Of a DNA stretch of 64,000 bases, positions 1 through 10,013 are shown one piece after another (position 1 is the first letter of the stretch; every line of letters starts with the position of its first letter). A program made the position numbers and the translations under genes. The notes beneath the pieces were generated by a model. It saw only the letters and a program-made list of their open reading frames with translations, was not told the origin of the DNA and made no database searches. Source of the DNA: Eukaryota sp. TZLM1-RC (taxonomy: Eukaryota > Metamonada: BaSk clade); contig JAUPSS010000010.1 in the NCBI GenBank assembly GCA_040285825.1, forward strand, positions 992,001 to 1,056,000, written 5' to 3'.

Positions 1-55
1 TCGTCCCATTAGTTATGAGTTAATTTAATTAAGTGTGCAAATTCAATAAATACAT
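1..55 (+). mobile_element. 3' tail of a family B non-LTR retroelement
   Basis: The first bases are the reverse complement of the sequence just outside the family B 3' end at about 15280-15326 and 19215-19263, including TCGTCCCATTAGTTATGA. The element is therefore on the plus strand and its coding part lies before the window. Confidence 0.7.
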
Positions 56-983
56 ATTAATTTTGAGTGAATTTCATTTCAATTCCAATTTGATTCAAAA
101 CTGCAGTAGATAATGTTACGTTAAAATATATTGCAACAGCAATGGAAGACATTTGTGTACGTGGATTAACAAGGAAGGGAGAGGGTGTAGCGTTCGATGA
201 AGATGACATTGTAGAATAATTGAATTGCGGAAGAGTGGGGTGCTTGTACTACAATTGCAATTGTTAGATCAGCTTGTTTTAAAAGCCGGTGGCATTGATA
301 AGTGAAATCTCGTTCTACAAATCGTGTCAATGCAAGCTCTTTTTTTCCCAGAAACCTTGTTCAATGTTTGTTTTTCAGGTATTAAAACACACTAGATGCA
401 ATAAAACTATTTTATCTAAATTTGGTTCTCACATGTTTGTACATTGTGGCTACGTTCATAAGGTCAGCAATACAGACCATGGCTAGATGGAAGTATACCT
501 CTGCTTGGCTATTTTTAGTTAAGAAGAGTCTCATTATGCAGATTATCAATTTTAACAATACAATAATTCTACACAAAATATATATACCAGCCCTAGCAAA
601 ACAGTTTGAATCCATGATGTTAAATAAGAAATATTGTTTCTATTTCCTTAACTGTTCAATGAATGTGTTGTATAATGCTTCTGACAAATGATAAAAACAC
701 TAGATGAAAAACAGAATAATAATATTAATTGAATTTTTTATTGCTAATTTATTAATGACAATAGTTAATTAATAATAATAATAACTGTGTTTTTATTTTT
801 ACATGAATCAAAGATGAATTTGATGTAATTGTATAGAAAATTTCGATCATTGATGCTCCTACATTATCACCATTGAACTGTTCCTTTGTCATTTTGCTTA
901 AACGGGGTTTCTGTATGTGCTGTTTTTCACAGTGCAATCTTCACTTTCTCAAAAAAGTATTTATTCACACAATGATACAAAAC

Positions 984-1676
984 TTACTTTTGTTTAGAAA
1001 AGTATTCTTGGGGCTTGGAGGGATCAATATCGGGGGCTCCTTCGTCAAAGTTAGCGGGGCAAACAGTGCCGTGTTTCTTGGAATGTTGGAAAGCCTTGAG
1101 GAGACGAAGAGACTCATTAGGAGAACGGCCAACAGAAAGATCGTTGGTAGTTTCGTGTCTGACAATGCCTTCGTCATCAATCATGACAAGAGTTCTCAAC
1201 AGAACACCCTCATTGGGGACAAGGCAACGGTATTTGCGACCCCAGTCATGATTAACATCAGCAAGCATAGGAAGTTTGAAATCTTCACCAAGACCACCTT
1301 GGCTACGTGGCTGCATACACCAGTTCATGTGACAGAAATGGGAATCAGTGGAGATACCCAATACAGCACAGTTGTTCTTTTCAAACTCAGCAAGCATGTC
1401 ATTGTAGGCAAGCAGTTCAGTAGGGCAAACAAAAGTGAAATCAAGAGGATAAGCAACTATGATGACCCACTTTCCCTTAAAATCGGCAAGGGAAATCTCC
1501 TTGAAGTTGTGTTGATGGTAGGCCTGGAGCTTGAAATCGGGAGCTGTGGTCAGAATCGATGTGCTTCACTTACCCTTGTTTCCAACAAGAGGAACAACAG
1601 CGGAGTTACAGACTGCTTGAACAGGAGCTTCACAGCAGCATTGACAGCATTGAGATTGAGAGCTACAGCAGGACAT
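984..1676 (-). CDS. Typical 2-Cys peroxiredoxin, copy 1 (two exons)
   Basis: Thiol peroxidase that reduces H2O2 and organic peroxides. Exons are complement(1574..1676) and complement(984..1543), separated by a 30-nt GTAAGT...CACAG intron; the product is 220 aa. The peroxidatic Cys is C74 in PLDFTFVCPTE and the resolving Cys is about C196 in GTVCPANF. A GGLG motif and a C-terminal EYF are present; in the family these go with sensitivity to over-oxidation and hence a signalling role. The start was chosen because it gives a Cys-rich leader (8 Cys in the first 23 residues) identical in pattern to the copy at 50020. The bulky plus-strand ORF over this locus is only its antisense. No organelle presequence is evident, so a cytosolic location is inferred. 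Confidence 0.93.
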
Positions 1677-1754
1677 GAGAAATGGACAACAAATTACGAC
1701 TAACAAATTAGCTTTATAAACGGAAACTTCCTTTTGAAAGGGTCATAAAAGTGA

Positions 1755-1761
1755 TGAGTCA
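1755..1761 (-). promoter_or_regulatory. AP-1/GCN4-like TGACTCA box upstream of peroxiredoxin copy 1
   Basis: On the minus strand this reads TGACTCA and lies 79 nt upstream of the peroxiredoxin ATG. The same heptamer lies at exactly the same distance upstream of the second copy (49935-49941). bZIP factors of the AP-1/GCN4 class bind this sequence in other eukaryotes; use here is inferred. Confidence 0.4.
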
Positions 1762-2504
1762 GCAACACGTGATCACACAGAAATCAATGGCTTAAATTGA
1801 CATCAAATCAACATCGATCTGTAACTCTATTTAGCAACAATTAAATATGTAACACAAATTGATGGGATTATATTTCTTCCCGTCTTTGGCGCTCATTACA
1901 TCAAGATTATTGATTTAGGGGGGAATAATCACCGACTTTACAATGCTGATGTCATCATAACATAATCCTTTATAAGAGAAGGTCAACATTTGGTATCACA
2001 AATATTGTGAATTCCAAAAACAGACACAATTATTATTGTTGTGTTAAATAGAAAAGCCAAAGTGCCCTTCATATTCAACAATAATATTGTTTCCAAGGAA
2101 TTGACTCAGTTTTACGGTGCGCTTCCTTTCTTCATTTTCCCAACACACCAACAGAATCGGTTATTTGCCTGATGAAAGATTCCAGAAAAAGTCATGTACA
2201 CACCAACACGTGCCATCTAAATACATACCAAGATTGTTACTATGTTTGACCTCCCAGGATATTGATTCGATGATTGGCTCAGTGGGATAATTCTCATAAA
2301 CATATTCACTGACTTCAATTGCTAATCTCCAACAAATGGAGATTAAAGGATCCACTTTTCATTTGGATGTGTCAAAATTTGGTAATAAATTTGGTATAAC
2401 ACTATCATTTATGCTTGTTGTAATGTCTTCGCCTCATCGTATAAAGAAATTTATTTATGAATTAATTAAAGAGATTTTGAATAGATATAATTATATTTAA
2501 TTTA
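1762..2504. other. Intergenic, no gene seen
   Basis: AT-rich spacer upstream of peroxiredoxin copy 1. Only short ORFs without recognisable motifs are present. It occupies the interval that, in the second copy of this block, also holds an inserted retroelement. Confidence 0.5.
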
Positions 2505-2755
2505 TTGAGACTTATTTTACCAATTTCCATTCAGATGATTTACAAATGCAAAACTGTTGTAATTTTTAACCAAACTCCTTCTCTTTGGCCATCAACAAAC
2601 CTACATCTGACAAAAACGGCGTAAAAACTTTTGGCTTTTTCTATCAATGGACCATTAGTGAAGTTGATGCCGTTTCCTTTGAAGTATTTCCCCCGATTTT
2701 TATTACTGTAGATTGATCTTTTAAATAAACATATGCTTCCTCCTGAAGTAGATAA
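2505..2755 (-). pseudogene. Truncated copy of the 232-aa secreted/membrane protein gene at 47572
   Basis: The minus strand encodes about the last 75 residues of the protein at 47572-48270, with shared peptides such as FTNGPL, VRCR and VDGQREGVWLK. The 5' two thirds are missing. A frameshift falls near VWLK and the normal stop position is changed, so this is a dead copy. It lies on the 5' side of peroxiredoxin copy 1, just as the intact gene lies 5' of peroxiredoxin copy 2, which shows that the pair was duplicated as a block in inverted orientation. Confidence 0.85.
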
Positions 2756-2891
2756 TTTGTGGAAAATTCTGCACAACTTTAGACTCTGCATTCAACAGTT
2801 TAAATGATAATTGAAATCTTGCGAAGAGTGCTACTATATAGGGAGAAGAAATCAACTACATACAAAAAATTTATCAAAAATATACAAAAAC

Positions 2892-4016
2892 CTACTGATT
2901 AAACATCGCAATTCTATCTTGCAAAGACATTGAGCTCTTTCCATTGCTTTGGCGTGACCTTTGAGGCAGTGGTGGTGCAGGAAGCTCTTCATTTCGTTGA
3001 TCAGTTTTCTTTGCAAAAATCTCCACGTCATTTGCAGGCAAAACTGCTACTCTTTCTTGTTGCACATGAGAAGGAGATTGTTGTGAATACGTTTGATGTT
3101 GAGATGTCACTCTTTCTGATTCGCGACTGACACTGGGAACTGGCGGTGGTGGGGGTGGTGTGTATGATGTCCTCTGTGCGGTCTGATTAGCGGGTGCGGT
3201 TGGCTGCGGTTGGGAAGGAGGTGAATGTTGTGTGGGTAGCTCTACCTGTTTCTCTTCTTCGTGGCGAGGTTCAGGTTTAGCAGCAGCATGGTGAGATGTG
3301 CTACTGACGGGAGCACGGTTACGACTACCCAGTATCGAGGCCCCTTGAGTATAAAACTTTCCCAGAAACTCTAACAGATTTTTCAAAGTGGCATCTATAT
3401 TATCCTCATAAGTATCAAACAGTAGATTCAGTTGCTTAATTCCCTCTTCTCTTGTCTCTTTTTGCATTGCATCCTTCTGATTCATATCTATCTCTGCCAA
3501 GTATCGCTTATCTGCCACTTCATGGCCTTGTGACTCAAGTTTAGAATGTTTTGCTCGAGCTTTATCAAATGCAAATACAGCATCTTTGTGTCTTTCAACT
3601 GCAGCACCTACAATAAGTACTTGTGCAGTTAAATCTTGGAGAGGTTTGATAACGTTTAAATTATTTAAATCGCAATTTTCATCAACCATAGAAAACAAAT
3701 CTGAAAATGATTGTTGAAGACGTTCGCTGAATGCTTCATAGCGGGGAACTTCTAGATCAGCAGAAATCCGTTGAAAACAGTCTGTGAATGAAGAGGTGGT
3801 GTTTGAGAGAGAAAGGTAGGTGGAAATCATTTTGGAAAGATCGTCCTCGAGGTCATCCACACTATCTTTGACAGTTTGGTAACGTCGGACAAGGTCGCAG
3901 AACTCAGGATCGTCAGATTTTTCAACGTCGAAGAGGCGTTTCTCGACATAACGCTTACCTGATTTGAGGCCTTTTTCAACCTTATTGGTGACTGAGCGAA
4001 GTTTATTTTGCCACAT
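2892..4016 (-). CDS. BAR-domain membrane-curvature protein with proline-rich tail
   Basis: 374 aa in a single exon, starting MWQNKLRS. Residues about 1-230 are helical and charged, with the layout of an amphiphysin/arfaptin-type BAR domain. Residues about 240-345 are rich in Pro, Gln and Ser and include a run of prolines (PPPPPPVPS), a likely SH3 or profilin ligand. The protein ends with a basic stretch and LQDRIAMFNQ. Proteins of this form bind curved membranes in endocytosis or actin remodelling; the exact subfamily cannot be assigned. The start is the first ATG after an upstream stop. The compact Fanzor-like relic begins about 130 nt away on the opposite strand. Confidence 0.75.
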   Translation of the reverse strand: MWQNKLRSVTNKVEKGLKSGKRYVEKRLFDVEKSDDPEFCDLVRRYQTVKDSVDDLEDDLSKMISTYLSLSNTTSSFTDCFQRISADLEVPRYEAFSERLQQSFSDLFSMVDENCDLNNLNVIKPLQDLTAQVLIVGAAVERHKDAVFAFDKARAKHSKLESQGHEVADKRYLAEIDMNQKDAMQKETREEGIKQLNLLFDTYEDNIDATLKNLLEFLGKFYTQGASILGSRNRAPVSSTSHHAAAKPEPRHEEEKQVELPTQHSPPSQPQPTAPANQTAQRTSYTPPPPPPVPSVSRESERVTSQHQTYSQQSPSHVQQERVAVLPANDVEIFAKKTDQRNEELPAPPLPQRSRQSNGKSSMSLQDRIAMFNQ

Positions 4017-4143
4017 ATATGTTTATAGAGGTGGTGAAGTTTGATTCAAATCAACTGGTAATTTTACTGTGGTTGAATTTTAGGTTGAATACAAATCCCT
4101 TTTTCCCCTAATCCCTCCCTAATCCCTTTTTTGTGTTTCTGAA

Positions 4144-5111
4144 AATTTCCACTTATTGAAGGATCATCTTCCAAAACAAAGTTTATCAGAAATACATGTC
4201 TGAAACGAGTATTCAAACAATGTCCTTACCAAAAATTCAATATCAACAGAAAAAGTTTGAAAAATAGATTTAACAAAATTTTATTGAAAACTAATGGTAA
4301 TGAACTGCTTTTGACCTTTGAAGGTAAAAATAATGACTCAGAAAACACAGATGAGCTGGATGAACCACCGAAAAAGAAAAGAAGATCAAAAAATGAAATG
4401 AAAAGTGACCCTAATGCCAACAAAACCAGAGAAACACAGTTGAAGGGTACTAAAAAAATGCCCCGTCGAAGACGTAGACATCCAGTCGAAATTTTACCTG
4501 AAAGCCCCCTTATCGGCGTTGATCTTGGCCAATCAAGATTATGTGGTTACTTCTTAAATGATAATCAATGTGGAGTTATCCCTTGTCCAACTGGCAGAAG
4601 ATACATGACAAAACCTTCACCCAGTAAACACTCTCCCAACCAATATTTGAACCATTGGAATTTGGTCAGGAGGAAAGTGTATTTGGAAAGTAATCGCCAG
4701 AAATGGAAAATAATTAAATTTGATAACCGCAGACGAAAAGAGAGACGGTTCAGAGAGAGTCTCAACAAATTTCAAAGGCTGGCTGGACATCCTGAAAAAC
4801 TCTACCTTGCTGTGGGTTCTGCTAATTTCCCTTCTCATTGCCGAAAACTCAATCGATATGGATCAGCAAGGGCTTTCAGAAAATGGTTGTGTTATCAAAA
4901 GGACGTGAAGCACTTGTCAACCAGTGAATTTAATACAAGCAAAATGTCAAGTTGTTGCATGGCCGAGAATATTCAAGCAGGCTCATGGCAGATGCGTATT
5001 TATACTGAGTGTCAAATAGTATATGACAGAGATATTTCCGCTGCAAAAAATATTCTAATTAAGAAGAAAGCGGAATTGTGGCCGGATACATTTGCCCAGA
5101 TGCTCTGTTGA
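4144..5111 (+). pseudogene. Compact Fanzor/TnpB-like nuclease relic, 5'-truncated
   Basis: An open frame from a stop near 4140 to 5111 with no ATG near its beginning. It has a nuclear-localisation-like PPKKKRR and a basic linker, then a complete RuvC-like layout: motif I IGVDLGQSR, motif II region LYLAVGSANF...STSEFNTSK, motif III YDRDISAAKNIL. Counting from the TTG at 4257, the acidic residues are about D89, E224 and D259, all present. The zinc ribbon expected between motifs II and III is damaged: two of the four expected Cys are replaced (MSSCC and IYTEC). Fanzors are eukaryotic relatives of TnpB and act as RNA-guided DNA nucleases. The missing N-terminus (guide-RNA and target-recognition part) argues for a relic, although the catalytic core has stayed open. 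It is not the same family as the copies at 5402, 7377 and 51241. Confidence 0.7.
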
Positions 5112-5351
5112 GAAGATGAATGGGGAACCTGAGCATACAGAAACAAAAACTTTTGAGACCGATCTACAAATGCCCTAGTAGCATTTGGTAGATCCACTTA
5201 GATAAATCAAGTCGCGAGGCTTTGTTCTGTGAAAGCAGTAGGTGTATTTAAGTGAGGTAGCCCATTGATGAAGATCATGATTGTCTTTGTCAAATGATGC
5301 TACAGGTCGCTTACAGCCTGTGAGTAGACACTGAGGGAGTTGAAAACAGGA

Positions 5352-5390
5352 GTGAATTTCACAGGGGAATGCATGACAAGTGAAATTCAC
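5352..5390. repeat. Perfect 11-bp inverted repeat with 17-nt loop
   Basis: Arms GTGAATTTCAC (5352-5362) and GTGAAATTCAC (5380-5390) are exact reverse complements. The repeat sits between the compact Fanzor-like relic and the 3' end of the Fanzor C-terminal fragment. It could be a transposon end, an RNA hairpin or a terminator. Confidence 0.6.
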
Positions 5391-5401
5391 AGTATACATG
5401 C

Positions 5402-5745
5402 GAAATTCCCATAAGTACACAATCTATTTTCAAATAATTTGGAATAATTACAAAAAATATCTACTGCACAGATACTGAGGTCTTTCATTACCACTACCAC
5501 TCATTCTAGCTTCAGCAATTGCAAACATATTCAGACATGCCAGCTTATTTCGATTGAAAAGCTTTGTTGAGCCGTTGTTACTGAGTTTGCAACTCTGACA
5601 ATTACAAGCTAATAAACCATGACATGTAGTAACAGGAGTGTTTTCTCTTCTATAGAATCTGGGATTTGTTACTTTCAAAAACGTAGCAACCTTTTCAAAA
5701 CAAACAGGACATTTAGCTGAAGTGAAAGCTTCATTAATCATCAAA
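5402..5745 (-). pseudogene. Fanzor C-terminal fragment (RuvC-II/III and zinc ribbon)
   Basis: The minus strand carries INEAFTSAKCPVCFEKV, the HGLLACN region and LFNRNKLACLNMF, closely matching the C-terminus of the Fanzor at 7377-9797. Homology stops upstream at about 5742, where the sequence turns into low-complexity AT. It continues downstream of the stop through a conserved 3' flank to about 5402. RuvC-I and everything before it is missing, so this is a dead fragment. Confidence 0.8.
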
Positions 5746-5999
5746 ATAAAAATAATCATCAAAAAGATGCTTACTTTGATTTTCCTACAACTGTTGCTCC
5801 TACAATGATAAGGAGCAAAATATTTAATGAAACCAAAAGAACTCAAAATATATCAACAATAGTTTTGGAAAAAAATATACAGGTCATAGAGACAGGTCAC
5901 TAATGACGTAACAACACAGCAATCAGCTCATGTGCATTGAAATCAAGTGACACTGTTCACATGAAAAACAAGTTTTGTCAATATTGGCCAAAAATGCAG

Positions 6000-6073
6000 C
6001 TCCCGCGGTGGGACTTGAACCCACAATCCTTCGATTAAGAGTCGAATGCGTTAACCGATTGCGCCACGCGGGA
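6000..6073 (-). tRNA. tRNA-Lys(CTT)
   Basis: Complete cloverleaf: acceptor TCCCGCG pairs with CGCGGGA, anticodon stem TTCGA/TCGAA with loop CTCTTAA (anticodon CTT), T arm GTGGG TTCAAGT CCCAC. No intron is present and no CCA is encoded. Confidence 0.95.
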
Positions 6074-6331
6074 CTTAGCTGATAGATGCTGGGAGTATCC
6101 AGCCATTTGATGAACAATTACATTCACACATATTCAGATGATTTGAATCCATTTTTATCAATTCTTGAAAACATAAATATCAAACATCCACACACAATAG
6201 AAATAACCACCTGAATTGTTAATGCTACTCTTTCTGTGTATTTAATTGTTCAGTTTGATATTCAATTTAGGCAATAACTACATTGATTTTCTTCCAAAAA
6301 AATTTGTACAATGTTTACTTACAAAAAGATA

Positions 6332-6784
6332 TTATTCCAAGCACCTTGCAACCTGATTGGCGACATCCTGACTATCGAAATAACCGATCATCTTAAGAAC
6401 TTTGTAGTTCACAGAGATTTCAAACACATCAATTCCATCAAATTCGACAACACAACCGTTGTCAAAAGCACCGAAAAATGTCCAGGGGATTGCAGCGCCA
6501 TCGTGTGAGATGTGGAGTCGTGACATTTGAGGAGAAAGCTTGTTGGCAACAAAAGGACGTCCTTGCTTACAAAGGTTAAACAGCTCGGTCTTGGTACGGA
6601 CAACGTCAGCTCCCTTGGGATCTTCAACCCAGATTTGGTTTTCGAAAATGGACACTAAACGTTCACAATCATTATCATTGTTAGCATCAAAGAATGTTTG
6701 CACGAGAGATTCTACCTTTTGACGATCAGGAGCCGCAATGGAGAGGCTAACAAAAACAGCAAGTACAACAATCAGCTTAATCAT
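6332..6784 (-). CDS. Secreted NTF2-like/SnoaL-fold protein
   Basis: 150 aa. Residues 1-17 form a hydrophobic signal peptide (MIKLIVVLAVFVSLSIAA). The rest resembles the NTF2-like superfamily used by SnoaL and ketosteroid-isomerase-like proteins: an N-terminal helix (VESLVQTFFDANNDNDCERLVSIF), then WVEDP and strand-rich segments such as GAFDNGCVVEFDGIDVFEI. The fold forms small-ligand pockets; no substrate can be inferred. Short secreted members of this kind occur widely in protists. The tRNA-Lys gene lies about 260 nt downstream on the same strand. Confidence 0.7.
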   Translation of the reverse strand: MIKLIVVLAVFVSLSIAAPDRQKVESLVQTFFDANNDNDCERLVSIFENQIWVEDPKGADVVRTKTELFNLCKQGRPFVANKLSPQMSRLHISHDGAAIPWTFFGAFDNGCVVEFDGIDVFEISVNYKVLKMIGYFDSQDVANQVARCLE

Positions 6785-6921
6785 AATGAATCAAAAATGG
6801 CTAATTTTTTTGATTTTCTTGATTTTACTTCCAAAAACAACGCACAAGCCAGCACCAGGAAGTTTTGTTGATATTTCGTTTTTGAAGTTTCGTTAAACTA
6901 GACTTTTTGACAGAAGGAGTA

Positions 6922-7326
6922 TCATGTTGGGTATTCTTCTTGAAACACTAAGAGGGATTCAATCTCCAATTCTGTGAAAGAGGTACCTTTAACACCAGTT
7001 AAAACAATGCAATCCATGATGACTTCATTAATTGCAACTGGGGAGTGTTCAGCCATTTGATGAACAATATCAGTCACACATATTGAGTGCATTTCAATCC
7101 ATATTATATTATCATTTAAACCTGAATTTTTGAGTTTCTGAAGTTTTTCTGTAAATAAACCGAGTAAAGAAGAATTTTTCTCAATATGATTGCAAGTAAG
7201 AAAGCATGTAAAGTTTGTGGCATCTTCTGGAAAAGAAAATTTCATTATTCTATCCCCAATGTCGTTCAAAGAAGATAACCTTATCTCCTCTTCCCTCCGC
7301 TCTATAATGCTCTCTCTTTCTTTCAA
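6922..7326 (-). CDS. Hypothetical protein divergent from the Fanzor gene
   Basis: 134 aa, acidic, with a charged N-terminal helix (ERESIIERREEEIRL). No family recognised. It begins about 50 nt from the Fanzor start at 7377 in a head-to-head arrangement. The segment coding for QMAEHSPVAI and nearby residues recurs in degraded form at about 6094-6160, next to tRNA-Lys, so it is at least locally repeated and may belong to the mobile element. It could be a Fanzor-associated passenger gene or a fragment of a host gene. Confidence 0.4.
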   Translation of the reverse strand: MKERESIIERREEEIRLSSLNDIGDRIMKFSFPEDATNFTCFLTCNHIEKNSSLLGLFTEKLQKLKNSGLNDNIIWIEMHSICVTDIVHQMAEHSPVAINEVIMDCIVLTGVKGTSFTELEIESLLVFQEEYPT

Positions 7327-7376
7327 GTCTGAACAGTCTGAAACTATTGCTGAGCACTGTCATCTCAACTTTACCT

Positions 7377-9797
7377 ATGGCTGCGTTTTTGAATCAGGTG
7401 TTATCCGCAAAGAAGAAAATCAAACTTCATCAACAATTCATCAATATTTTACCTGTTGATTGTTTAGCTACTACTCCACTGAGACAAACTTTAATTCAAT
7501 ATGGGCTTCAAGATTGTTCACTATGTCTGAAACTTTTCGTGTTGTTTCAGAAAGATAAGTTTGTTTTACCATCTTATAAAACCATTCGTGCCACCGTCAA
7601 CTCAATGGTTAAACATTCAAATGTTATACTCAAAATGAAAGAAATTGCTTCAAAATTTCAACAGTTACGAATTCATACTACTTGTTGCTTAAAGCTGTAT
7701 TTACAATCCCGATTTGAACGTAATTTGCCACTACCACGAATTTCTGCCAAACTATATGAATCATTAATGGCCAGAATTCGTTACATTTCAGATAATTTTT
7801 ATGAGCAACAAATGGTAAAGCCTAAAAGTGAAATTCCACAGGATTTGGAAGATTTTGTTTATGGTGAAGGAGATTATAATTTATCAACTGCCTTTGAACA
7901 ACAAAAGTTAAACAAAACTTTAAGTTATCTTGATCACTTGAGACACAGGCCTGAATACTTCCCACGATTTCCAACAGATGGATTCAGTCGACCACCTGAG
8001 TATATGGCCCCAGTTATGTTTGCAAATTTTGAGAATAATTTGAACTTAAATTATGAGAAACATATTAATCGCTTTATTAATGTGTATTTTGATAAAACAG
8101 GTGTGGAAAATGAGTTATCGGAAATGCACAAGCTGGGTGGATACTCAACACCATTATCTACAATTATTTCATTATATAGATTTAGGCTTCGACAATTTAA
8201 AAATATGTTTTTAGTTGACGATAGAGATTATTTGAGTGCTTTGTTTCGCCATCCTGAAATTATCTCAGATCATTTGGATGATGAATTTTTCGATTTATGT
8301 GAACAACATGATGTAAGAAATAATGAACTAAGAGACATATTTGAAGGTCTTATTGCGCCTTTTACTTGCCAAATTGAGAATTTGGTAACTGACGAGAATT
8401 TAGTTGATAATATATTTCCAGTGGATATTCATTTTCTTGCAGACGCTGTTGAAAAAGATCCTCAAATATTCCTAAAACCAGCAATTACAATTGTCCAATA
8501 TATCTCCAGTAGAGAGGGAAAACCTTATCATATTTCTCTTGTTTCAACCACTGTAGGCCCTGGATATTTTCCCATTGATACAAGAACACTATGGAGAATT
8601 GTTAAACAAACATTGATGGACGATTTATCATCTACACAGACGCTGAAAATGTCCAATACATTAGCCCAAATTACGAAACTCAAACCACCTGAACAATTTG
8701 ACTTTTGGTCTAATATTCTCGATTTAAATCAACCAATGTTCAAACAGAAGAGCTATAAATTCAACAACATTATACACACAGATGGATTTAATATTGCAGT
8801 AGAATTTGTTCGTCGGGATTTACAAGGTCAGAAATGTAAGCCAGACAACAAGGCTAGTATTTCTGATTTATATATTCATGATGTTGATGTTGATGCTTTT
8901 CAAGACAAACGAATTGTTGTTTGTGATCCTGGAAAACGTGATTTATTGTATTTTGGCAGCAAAAAGACTGATGAAGAACTAGCCATGGTGCCTGAACATG
9001 AAACTGAATAGCAAAGAAATAGTCGGGTGATGAATCAAGACAAGAAGTACAAATGGTTGAGAATGACTCAGATGTCCTGGTCTTTGAAAAGTAGGATGAA
9101 TGAAAAACAGAAACGATGGGCGACAAAGTATACTGAGGTAGGTTACGACAGGAACCAAATGATAGAGTCTAACGAAGTGACATTTGAAGATGCAAACACC
9201 GAATTATCCGCATTTGCTGCCAATTCAGCAACTTTTATAGATTTTTCAACTTTGTGGTTGCCAAACTTCGGCAAGTTTTTTTGACAATTGACTTTTATAG
9301 TCTTGACTTGTGGAGCATTCATAAAATGCAAGTTTTTATTCACAAGCAAAAGACTGAAAGTTGGTTGTTAAAAAGCCTTGTTCAGCAGTTTGGCAATCCG
9401 AAAGACACTTTAATACTAATGGGTGATTATGGTAAAAAAGGTTCCAAGAATTTGAAACATCAAAAACCGAGGTATTGGATGGATTCAATTTCTGAAAAGA
9501 AATGGTTTTGAAGTATTGATGATTAATGAAGCTTTCACTTCAGCAAAATGTCCTGTTTGTTTTGAAAAGGTTGCTACGTTATTGAGAGTAACAAATCCCA
9601 GAGTGTATAGAACAGAAAAGACTCCTGTTACTACATGTCATGGTTTATTAGCGTGCAACAGTGACAGTTGCAAACTCAGTAACCAAGGCTCAACAAAGCT
9701 TTTCAATAGAAATAAGCTGGCTTGTTTGAATATGTTTGCAATTGCAGAAGCCAGAATGAGTGGCAATGAAAGGCCTCAGTATCTGTGTAGTAGATAG
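7377..9797 (+). pseudogene. Fanzor (eukaryotic TnpB-like RNA-guided nuclease), nearly full length but broken
   Basis: The main frame opens at ATG 7377 (MAAFLNQ) and runs about 544 codons to 9011. RuvC-I is VVCDPGKRD with D at codon 8925. The frame is cut by TAG at 9009-9011, where the copy at 51241 has CAG. It then continues in frame (MNQDKKYKWLRMTQMSW), shifts near 9250 (MQVFIHKQK, LMGDYGKKGSKN), and shifts again near 9470, where about 4 nt are missing relative to the 51241 copy. It ends with RuvC-II INEAFTSAKCPVC, the zinc ribbon (CPVC and CHGLLACNSDSC) and NRNKLACLNM at the RuvC-III position. The intact ancestor would be near 800 residues, longer than most TnpB. The known role of the family is RNA-guided DNA cleavage within a transposon; this copy should make no full protein. 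Confidence 0.85.
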
Positions 9798-9856
9798 TTT
9801 TTGTAATTATTCCACACGAAAATTGATCGTGTATTTATGGGAATTTCCAATGATTT
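9798..9856 (+). other. Conserved 3' flank of Fanzor copies (candidate guide-RNA region)
   Basis: Directly after the stop, TTTTTGTAATTATTCCA and a GGGAATTTCC box recur next to the Fanzor fragments at 5402 and (in part) 51241. In known Fanzor and TnpB systems the guide RNA is transcribed from the 3' end of the gene and adjacent noncoding DNA. The sequence conservation is seen; the RNA function is inferred. Confidence 0.3.
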
Positions 9857-10013
9857 TACATTTTATAATAATATAAATGATTAAAAAGAATAATAAAATT
9901 GATCCATGGTTTGTTTTCGCTGAAAAGCGTCGAGATATTGTATTCCAGATGTTCGTTAGAGAAAGAAAAGCTACTGATATTTACAGTAATAAATCAATAA
10001 AACATAAAGTAAA

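Noticed and set aside
873-1703. 276-codon plus-strand ORF over the first peroxiredoxin (and its mirror at 49942-50724)
   Set aside because: Exact antisense of the peroxiredoxin exons; no protein features of its own.
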